From Apodemus sylvaticus (lineage: Eukaryota > Chordata > Mammalia > Rodentia > Muridae), in contig NC_067477.1 in assembly GCF_947179515.1 (NCBI RefSeq), forward strand, positions 130,517,896 to 130,581,895: 64,000 bases of DNA. Direction: 5' to 3'. Shown here piece by piece: positions 56,580 to 64,000 of the stretch. The first letter of the stretch is position 1; each line of letters starts with the position of its first letter. The notes under the pieces were generated by a model. That model was not told the DNA's origin. It ran no database searches and saw nothing but the letters and a program-made list of their open reading frames with translations. A program made the position numbers and the translations under genes.

Positions 56580-57650
56580 AGTTGGGTCGTTTGATTTTTT
56601 TGGAGGTTACTTCTTGAATTCTTTATATATCTTGGATATTAGATCTCTATCAGATGTGGGATTAGTAAAGTTTTTTCCCAATCTGTAGGTTGCTGATTTG
56701 TCCTATTGTCTATGTTCTTTGCCTTACAGAAGCTTTCCAGTTTCATGAGATCTCATTTATCACTTATTGATCTTAAAGCCTGAGCCACTGGAATTCTCTT
56801 TAGGAAATTTACCCCAATGCCAGACTCAGGGTAGGGGAGGTAGGACAAAGGGGGACCCTCTAGAAAGTATCAGAGACCTGGAAAGTGAAAGACTCACATG
56901 ACTCAAATGGAGGGATTAGATGAAATGTCCAAGAGTGGGGAGAGTAAACTTGTTGAGTAAACCTCCAGTACAAAGACAGGGCATCAAGTGGAGGCATGGG
57001 GTTGCCATTCCACAGTCAAAATCTCTGGCCCATAATTGTTCCTGTCTGAAAGAACTACAGGGACAAAAATGGAGAAGAGACAGAGGGAAAAGAAGTCCAG
57101 TGACCAGCCCAACTTGGAATTCTTTTCAAGGGGAAGTTCCAAGGCCAGACAATATTACTGATGCTATGGTGTGCTTATAGACAGGAGTGTAGCCTGGTTG
57201 TCCTCCAAGAGGCACAACAAGCAGCTGTCTGAGACAGACACAGATACTGACACCCAAATAATGGACTGAAGTTGAGGACTCCTGTGGTTGGATTAGGGAA
57301 AGGCCGGAAGAAATTGAGAAGGATAATACCATAGAAAGACCAGCAGTCTCAACTAACCCATAACCCTGAGATCTCTCAGACACTGAGCCAAAAAACAGGC
57401 AGCATAGATGAACTGATATGAGGCCCCTGACACATTTTCAGCAGAGGACTCCCTGGTCTGGCCTCAGTGAGAGAAGACACACCCAACCCTTGAGAGACTT
57501 GAGGCCTTAGGGAGTGGGGAGGCCTGGCAAGAGACAGGGGTACATCCTCTTGGAGACAGCACGGAGGAAGAATGAGATGAGGAACTGTGGGAGGGGAAAC
57601 TGGCAATAATGACTGGACTATAAAAAAAAATTAAAAGCAATAAAAAATAC
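56580..57650 (+). mobile_element. Lx-type LINE-1 with 5' inversion
   Basis: 56580-56820 is ORF2 on the minus strand ('ttctttatatatcttggata', 'tttgccttacagaagctttc'). At about 56821 it switches to a plus-strand Lx 3' UTR with 'gtccagtgaccagcccaact', 'agaccagcagtctcaactaa', 'gatctctcagacactgagcc' and 'gatatgaggcccctgacaca', ending in an A-rich tail at 57621-57650. This is the twin-priming layout in an older subfamily. No clear target duplication was found. Confidence 0.9.
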
Positions 57651-57661
57651 ATTTCACGAAA

Positions 57662-58044
57662 TGTAGCCGCCCGCGGCCACATGTGAACCGGATAGAGACT
57701 GACTTTACTATTATTTAGCCAAAATATATAGTCTTTAGAAAACAACCCTGCCCCCCCCCCCCAACATCAAGGAGCAGGCCTAGAACTCCTTGGCTCCACT
57801 TCTCAGCGGGTAGCCTGCTTCAAGTCTAGCGTTCTCTGCTGGTCTCCAGGTGAGACTACCCTGAGGCAGCCTTGGTCGTCAAGGTGAAAGCATGGTATTG
57901 TTCCCAAGGAACAAGGGCCAGAGATAACACCAGCAGAAGGCTAGGGCTGCTAGCCAGGAATGTCACAGCTTGAATAGGCTGAGTAACACCAGCAGAAAGG
58001 TGGGGGCTGCCAGCCAGTTCAATGCTGTGGGGGAAGGGACAACA
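57662..58044 (-). mobile_element. Candidate solo LTR
   Basis: The segment starts TGTAGCCGCC and can end CAACA at 58044, so both ends have TG/CA in the correct places. On the minus strand it would begin TGTTGTCCC. It contains more CpG than its neighbours, a C12 run (57751-57762) and an internal imperfect duplication of about 35 bp (about 57920-57958 and 57981-58016, both with 'taacaccagcagaa' and 'ggctg..agccag'). No target duplication is evident. The family is not identified, and strand is set only by similarity in style. Confidence 0.4.
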
Positions 58045-58066
58045 AAATTCTCAAAGAATCAGTTTA

Positions 58067-58379
58067 CTAAGTGAGGTAACCCAGACTCAAAAGGTGAATC
58101 ATGGTATGCACTCACTAATAAGTGGATACTAACCTAGAAAACTGGAATAGCCAAAACATAATCAATACATCAAATGAGGTACAAGAAGAAAGGAGGAGTG
58201 GCCCCTTGTTCTGGAAAGACTCAGTGAAGCAGTATTCAGCAAAACCAGAACAGGGAAGTGGGAAGGGGTGGGTGGGAGGACAGGGGGAGAGAAGGGAGCT
58301 TATGGGACTTTCGGGAAGTGGGGGGGCTAGAAAAGGGGAAATCATTTGAAATGTAAATAAAAAATATATCGAATAAAAA
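58067..58379 (+). mobile_element. Young mouse LINE-1 3' end, 5' truncated, with 14-bp target duplication
   Basis: The last ~70 bp of ORF2 ('gaggtaacccagactcaaaa', then the Met-His-Ser-Leu region) is followed by a complete short 3' UTR and the ATCATTTGAAATGTAAATAA...ATCGAATAAA end. AAAGAATCAGTTTA at 58053-58066 and AAAGAATCAATTTA at 58380-58393 flank it with one mismatch. The TC/AAAG start of the duplication fits the L1 endonuclease preference for TTTT/AA-like sites. Confidence 0.97.
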
Positions 58380-58393
58380 AAAGAATCAATTTA

Positions 58394-60000
58394 AAAATGT
58401 ACTTTTTCTAAATTTGTCTGTACTCACACTTAATCCTTTTTGGAAAATTTTCTTTTATATTTGAGATTGTGACAGACTTACTTCATTTTCTCTTTCCCTT
58501 TCCCTTTCCCTCATCAAGCTCTCTGTTATACTCTTCTTTTCTTTTTCAACTTTATGGCCTTTTTCCATTAGCTCCAAAATCACAAGGTTAATCAATGTGT
58601 TTTAAATATCAAACAATGAACATGTATTCCATCAAAACTTCAGACTTACTTCATTTCTTTCTGTCCTCACTATCTTGCTAGAGCTAGCTATTATCTTTAT
58701 CTTGCAATATGAACATTTCTGAAATCATTTAGACTCATTTATATACAGAAATATGTGAAATGTAAAACATATTATATTGTAATTTTTACTGTTATGTTAT
58801 ATTATCTCTTAGTATACCATAGATCTGTTTCAATATTATCATGTTTATAGATTTCATCACACAAAAAGAACCTTGATGTTCAACTCAGGACAAAATTTAC
58901 CCAATTACATTCCTTCTGTAGATGTGTATTCAAATCATCATCTAAAATCCACCTCAGAAGTAATTTAAGAGACATGCCCCAGTGAATTCTGCAGTGCTCT
59001 CTGAAAGCTGACTTTCTGCAGCTAGTAATTTCTCAGCTGGTAGTTTCAGGCCAATATGACATTTTTCTCAAACGATATGTGCTTTTCTTCATTTAAGAAA
59101 AACAACTATTCAAATTAACTTCACAGGTACATAATTCCCCATACTGATGATAAAATCTTGCCTAGGGCTTGAATATATATGCATTGAGAGCTAAAGCAAT
59201 GTGAAAACACATCACACAGGCTACTCGAAGGATGTGAGAAGTGCAGAATCCCACAGCTATCATGAAATATTAACTGAAACATGCACACAAGACTAAAAAT
59301 CTGTCATTTCTTTATATATGTAGCTAAGCAAAGCAAATTGCACTATTTCCATAACTTAATTTCACTCCAGAAGGAAAAGGAATAGGCCCACACTTACAGT
59401 GAGAACATAAGATTGTTATTAAAGTACAACCTCATATTTGGTATATATTTTACATTTTGTAAGACTCTTAGATACAGCGATCTAAATCTTCTATCTGTGC
59501 TGATTTTAGAGTTGTCTCTTACTATTTACTACACTATCAAGATCAAGGTGTAAAGTGAATTGTGTTGACAAGTGTGCATCATATCAGCTGAGTGCAGCTC
59601 CTTCTTCAAGTCCCTCCCAAAACAGCACAGCAATGGTCCCAGACCTACCATAATTGGCTGCTAGGTTGAATCTACTGGGTATCAGTAAGACTCAGCTGCC
59701 TGTTAACAAATGCATCTTTTGTACATATTTTTTCCTCCAGAAAACAAAGAAGAATTTTAGCATCTAAAAATTGTGAATAAGACAAGATACAAATTACAGA
59801 GATCAATTTCATTATGTAATAATTGATTGGTGTTTAATAAATCACTTGAAATATGGTTAAATTGTAACTAAATATAGTTATTTCATTGTAGTTTAAAACA
59901 TTAAAACATAGTTATATTAAGACTTTTTCATTTTTAACATTTTATTTTAGTGAAATACATGAAGAAGGACATTTACTGTGTTAACATATTTCTTTCATTA
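58394..60000. other. No recognised gene; small (CCCTTT)n tract
   Basis: Single-copy-looking AT-rich DNA with a short CCCTTT array at 58488-58512. Confidence 0.5.
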
Positions 60001-60003
60001 ATT

Positions 60004-60095
60004 TGTTTTATGAAATATATTTTGATTATAGTCTTTTCCCTCTCCTAACTCCTCCCAGATCCTCACTTTCTCCCTACTCAAACAGATTTATTTTT
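60004..60095 (-). mobile_element. Old LINE-1 3' end, antisense
   Basis: 'tatattttgattatagtctt' and 'cctaactcctcccagatcct' match the antisense 3' terminus of Lx-like L1s. Confidence 0.7.
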
Positions 60096-60114
60096 CCTCT
60101 TTATGAAAAATAAA

Positions 60115-60690
60115 AACAAAACAAATTTATTTTTTATTAATTATTTTATTTGTTTTTACTGTTCATTGTTATAATTGTTTTTTAATATTTTTATTTTCTA
60201 TATTCTTTGTTTATATTCCAAATGATTTCCCCTTTCCTGGATCCCCCCTCCCCATATGTCCCATAAACCTTCTTTTCTCCATCCCTTCTCCAATCACCTC
60301 CCTCCTTTTTCTCTGTCCCTTCCAATGCTAGATCAATCCTTTCCAGGATCAGGACCCTTTCCATATTAATTATTTTATACCCTCCATATTTTATTCCCCA
60401 CCCCACCAACCCCTGTCCACCCTCCTGACTCTTCCACATCCCATACCTCCTCCCCTCCCCCTGTCTCCATGTGGATATCCCTATCCCCCACTCTACATGA
60501 CCTCTAACCTCCCTGGGGCCTCCAGTCTCTTGAAGGTTAGGTGCGTCATCTCTGTTTGAACCCAGACCTGGCAGTCCTCTATTGTATGTGTGCTAGGGGC
60601 TTCATACAGCTAATATACGCTGCCTGTTTGCTAGTCCAGTATTTGAGAGATCCCAGGGGTCCAGATTGAAAATAGAACGTAAAATGTCTT
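60115..60690 (-). mobile_element. Lx-type LINE-1 3' UTR, interrupted by another L1 tail
   Basis: The main part at 60365-60690 carries 'ctcttccacatcccatacct', 'ggggcctccagtctcttgaa', 'gacctggcagtcctctattg' and 'gagagatcccaggggtccag', the reverse complement of the Lx 3' UTR that also occurs at 57180-57500 on the plus strand. The 3' terminal bases lie to the left of the nested insertion. Confidence 0.88.
60150..60364 (-). mobile_element. Nested LINE-1 3' end with perfect 14-bp target duplication
   Basis: 'ttccaaatgatttccccttt' and the pyrimidine-rich L1 3' UTR to 'aggatcaggaccctttcc' are flanked by ATTAATTATTTTAT at 60136-60149 and 60365-60378. Between the left duplication and the canonical L1 end lie about 40 bp of T-rich non-L1 sequence, which is either a mutated tail or a short 3' transduced piece. 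Confidence 0.88.
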
Positions 60691-61059
60691 CAGAACCCCA
60701 CAGAACCTGAACATGTTTTCATTGGTCAACTAATTCTGAGTGGTACTACAAAATGTTCTTAACAATGTTGAAGGCCAAAAGAAACCATCAATATAACCCA
60801 ACTTCAAACCCACAACCTACAACTTTGACCCACCCAGGAAACATCCTAGCACATATATAAATGCAAGAAACCCTCCACTTTCAAGAGAATTTAAGGCTGA
60901 TTCCATGAGTTACAACCTATAACTGACTCTGTTAATAAGATAACAAACATGACAGTAGATAAGACGTGAACTCTAGGGGACAACCTAATACTAAATTATC
61001 CTGCTAAAAAAGAATATTAGTAAAATGACTCTAAATATTAACATACTTTTAATAGTCAT
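60691..61059. other. No recognised gene or repeat
   Basis: Single-copy-looking sequence. Confidence 0.45.
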
Positions 61060-62060
61060 TTGAATAATGGCAACTTTATTCATGTTTTCTGCAATTAAAC
61101 GTCTACTAATAGGCTCTTGAAAATAATGCTACTGTAAAAATGGGGGGGATAAAATCTGGAGTGTAAAAGTCTCTTTGACTTCTACTTTTAATTCTTTTGT
61201 ATATATTTATCAAGACATGGAATTGACAAATGATATGATCATATTTTTTATTTTAACTTTTAGCAGAGCCTTCACATTATTTTCTGTGGTGGCAACAGTT
61301 TTATGATCTTACCAACAATATGCTAAAGATCCAAATCTTCTTCATCTTTGTCAACATGTACTATTTACTGACTCTGGATTTTTGACTTTTAGGTTGGTGT
61401 ATTTTGATAGTAGCTAGCCATCCATAAGAGTGGAGATGTTATTTAACTGGGGTTTTTATGATATGCATTTCAAATGCAGGTAGACTATTTATTCATTCTT
61501 TTTGAATAAATGGATATTCCTGTGTATTATTTATGTTATATTAATGTGAAGTTAAAATAAATTTTTCTATTTTCTAGACATTAATCCTTTTTCAGATATG
61601 TAACTTGCAAATATTTTCTTCCTTTCCATCCAATGCCTTCTAAGGGGTTGATGGGATATTTAAATGAGTAGAAGCTTGTCATTATATTTTAATCAAAGTT
61701 ATCTATTTAAGGTTTTATTGTCTGTGTTGTGATGGCAAAATAATCATTACCAACTCCAACATAATGAAGCATTCTTCCTGTTTTCTTAACTGATGTTTAA
61801 TTACTATTGTCAGTATCTTAAAAGTCTGCTCTGTGAAAAATATTTGAGTAAGCATGTCAAGATTTGTTTATAAGATTTCTATTCGTTCACACTGGCCTGT
61901 GTTTCTTCTGTCTGATGCTAGTCTTATACAGCTATGATTATGATAGCTTTGTTACAAGTTTTGAAGGGTCTAACTTCATTACATACTTTCTCAAAAAATA
62001 TTGTCTGAATTTTTCATGAAGGGTTTAAATATATCCAGTTATTATATAATACTGGGCTTA
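61060..62060 (-). mobile_element. Ancient mammalian LINE-1 (L1M-type) ORF2 fragment
   Basis: Read backwards, the segment follows the ORF2 C-terminal half in order: the 'tcttcatctttgtcaacatg' region, 'gacattaatcctttttcaga' with 'gtaacttgcaaatattttct', 'gatggcaaaataatcattac', and 'atgattatgatagctttgtt'. Divergence is far higher than in any other L1 here and the frame is lost. This fits an insertion that predates the rodent radiation. Confidence 0.88.
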
Positions 62061-62334
62061 CAGGATATTTTTCTCTTCTTTCTCTCTATAGAAATCTTAA
62101 AAGCTTTACAATATACTTGCCAATGTAACTAAATTACTGGAAATAAATGTAGATGCCCCAGATGTTGACATTCAATAATACATTTATATTTAAATGAAAA
62201 AGGTAAAAAGCATTTACAATTTTTTTGTTTAATTTAACTTTTATTTTCTAATGATTTTATACCAGAATATCATATTTGTATCATTTGTACTTCTTCTTCA
62301 GATCATCCAGTTCTCCCATGTTTCTTTCACTGCT

Positions 62335-62392
62335 TATTATTATTATACATACATGCACACACCTACACACACGTGCACACACACATACACAC
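62335..62392. repeat. Compound (TTA)n/(CA)n microsatellite
   Basis: A short TTA run followed by CACACACGTGCACACA-type sequence. Confidence 0.85.
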
Positions 62393-62394
62393 TA

Positions 62395-63765
62395 AAAATA
62401 AAAATATGAGTGCAAAATTGTTGTGCTGTAATAATACAGATTTGTGCAGCCTAACATCATATATTGAACATAAATCTCTCCAATTAACTCCACTCAAGGA
62501 TGAAAGAATACATGAGACAGAAATGTTAACTTTCCTCACAGCCTGGGACATTAGAAGTGATGTTCAGATTAGTCCTACCATTTGTATATGTTACTAAAAT
62601 CAGTCCCCTAAAACCCTCAAACATCATAAAACATTGTCTTAGAAGAGAAACACTGTCTTGGAACTGGGGAAGAAGACAAATGTCCTCCTTTATAGAACCA
62701 GTCTCTGCTTGATATCCCAAGAGACAGAGTCAATGGATTCTGTGAGGACCAGGAAGTGTCCCCAAATAGTTATCCCATCTTTGAAAGATTGTAGAGGGCA
62801 GAGTTAGTAAATATGACACTGTCTTTACTAGATATCCCATGGGTGAGGGCAGGGTCAATGACCATGATATCCTCTTCAAGTAGCTTGAGTTGCTGTTGTT
62901 TTATGTGTTCTTGACACTCACACCTAATCTGCCTCATTCATTGTCCTCATTTTCACTGTATTGGATGAAGAGAGCTCTTGCTTGATATCAGCCTCCATGG
63001 AATGTAGCAACTGAAGAGAAGAGGTGATGTGAGGAAGAAGGATAGAAAGAGGGAGAAGGAAAGAGAAGGAAAGTGGGAGATGAGATAAAGTCCAAGAAGT
63101 TGGAAAAGCTATAAAATGTGAGTTTTCAAGGAATCTTGTATCCATATATGAGTCTTAAGTAGATACAATATTTTATTTCATGTGTGTCTAGGTTATACTT
63201 CTGCGAACAGTGCAAGTAATAGATCAGGTGGGAACAATTGCTCAACACCAAGGCTCAGTCCCTTCCATCTAGAATAATGGAACGTTAGTCTCCATCAGAA
63301 TTTTTTTTCCAGCTGCCAGTTAATAATTCAGCAGCAGCTACTAATCTTCTGTAGCTGGAGTGATGGAATCATCTGTGTAGTATTTTACCAAGGAAGAGGC
63401 TGCCTACTGCTTGTCAACAGCACTGTTTGGCAAGTACTTATCTGAATACTGAGATACAGCAAGCAAGGTGAGTCACATGTGGCCCTCGCAACCTGAGCTG
63501 AAGAATGGTTCTTTACTTGAACTGATAGAGGAACTGTTTTCCAGAGGCTGAAGCATGGCTACTAACCACAGCTGATTCTTTTTGGCTTCCAGAAGTTACC
63601 ATTCTCCTCTGTCAGAGAGCTCCAGGGTCTCAGGATTCCATTCCTTAGAATCCAAACCTCTCTTTGCTATTAGTCTATATGTTCATCTCTCTGTCTTTCA
63701 ATTACTTTGGCAGTCTCAAATTAGTTTGTCTGCAATTGCTGTTGAAATTGTAATTTGAGATAAAT
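62395..63765. other. No recognised gene or repeat
   Basis: Single-copy-looking sequence. A purine-rich patch lies at about 63027-63085. Confidence 0.45.
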
Positions 63766-63767
63766 GT

Positions 63768-63890
63768 CCTCTTTTTATTAATCATTCAATTCATTTACAT
63801 CTCAAGTGATATCCCACTTCCTGGTTACCCGTCCACAAGGCTTCCACAATCTCCTTCTCCTCCCTCCCCTTTGCTTCAGGAGAACTAAAC
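63768..63890 (-). mobile_element. LINE-1 3' end, antisense
   Basis: 'ctctttttattaatcattca', 'ttacatctcaagtgatatcc' and 'cacttcctggttacccgtcc' match the antisense 3' terminus of a mouse/rodent L1 subfamily. Truncated at about 63890. Confidence 0.75.
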
Positions 63891-64000
63891 TCATATGATT
63901 CTTTTAAGAAGTTGCCTATTGCCCTTCCATAGATTTGAAAAATTAAACATGAAAATACAAAGTGCTCTACAAAATATACATCCCATTGGATGACTAACAA

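Overview
The window reads as rodent, almost certainly mouse (Mus), nuclear DNA from a gene-poor, AT-rich, repeat-dense region. The evidence is a B1_Mus-type SINE at 41.93 kb, B2, B3 and B4 SINE pieces, and several LINE-1 3' ends closing with the signature ATCATTTGAAATGTAAATAA followed by ATCGAATAAA, which is typical of young mouse L1 families. I find no convincing host exon, tRNA, rRNA, bacterial-type gene or CRISPR array. Every long open frame is either LINE-1 ORF1/ORF2 debris, an artefact of simple-sequence DNA, or a short frame of the kind expected by chance. The window could be intergenic or inside a very long intron; the sequence alone does not decide.

Layout. 0-14 kb is mostly single-copy AT-rich DNA with a few worn SINE and LTR traces, an old DNA transposon split by other sequence (10.0-10.7 kb) and microsatellites. 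14.5-16.4 kb holds two L1 pieces in opposite orientation and an LTR-like repeat. 17.9-27.6 kb is unique DNA broken by a B1, L1 3' ends, a B4 and a nested cluster at 23.1-24.2 kb. 27.65-36.93 kb is a 9-kb block of minus-strand L1. One long element (called L1-A here) has a ~1-kb GAA/CAA tract in place of part of ORF2 and a ~108-bp L1 insertion with an 18-bp target duplication. A rearranged fragment (L1-C) carries a CpG-rich inverted segment. A 5' half-element (L1-B) retains ORF1 and two ~197-bp promoter monomers. 37-43 kb contains two copies of one unnamed rodent repeat plus SINEs. 44.1-51.5 kb has three L1 insertions, each with recognisable target-site duplications and each with an inverted 5' part. 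56.6-58.4 kb is an inverted L1, then a probable solo LTR, then a short young L1 tail. 60.0-60.7 kb is a stack of L1 3' ends, and 61.06-62.06 kb is an ancient mammalian L1.

Nothing here works as a pathway. The content is a record of retrotransposition, mainly target-primed reverse transcription by LINE-1 with frequent twin priming, followed by mutational decay and microsatellite growth. By rough addition of the annotated intervals, about 30% of the window is recognisable L1. The best candidates for a second look are the expanded GAA tract inside ORF2, the run of inverted L1s at 44-51 kb, and the CpG-rich inverted segment at 34.4-34.8 kb.
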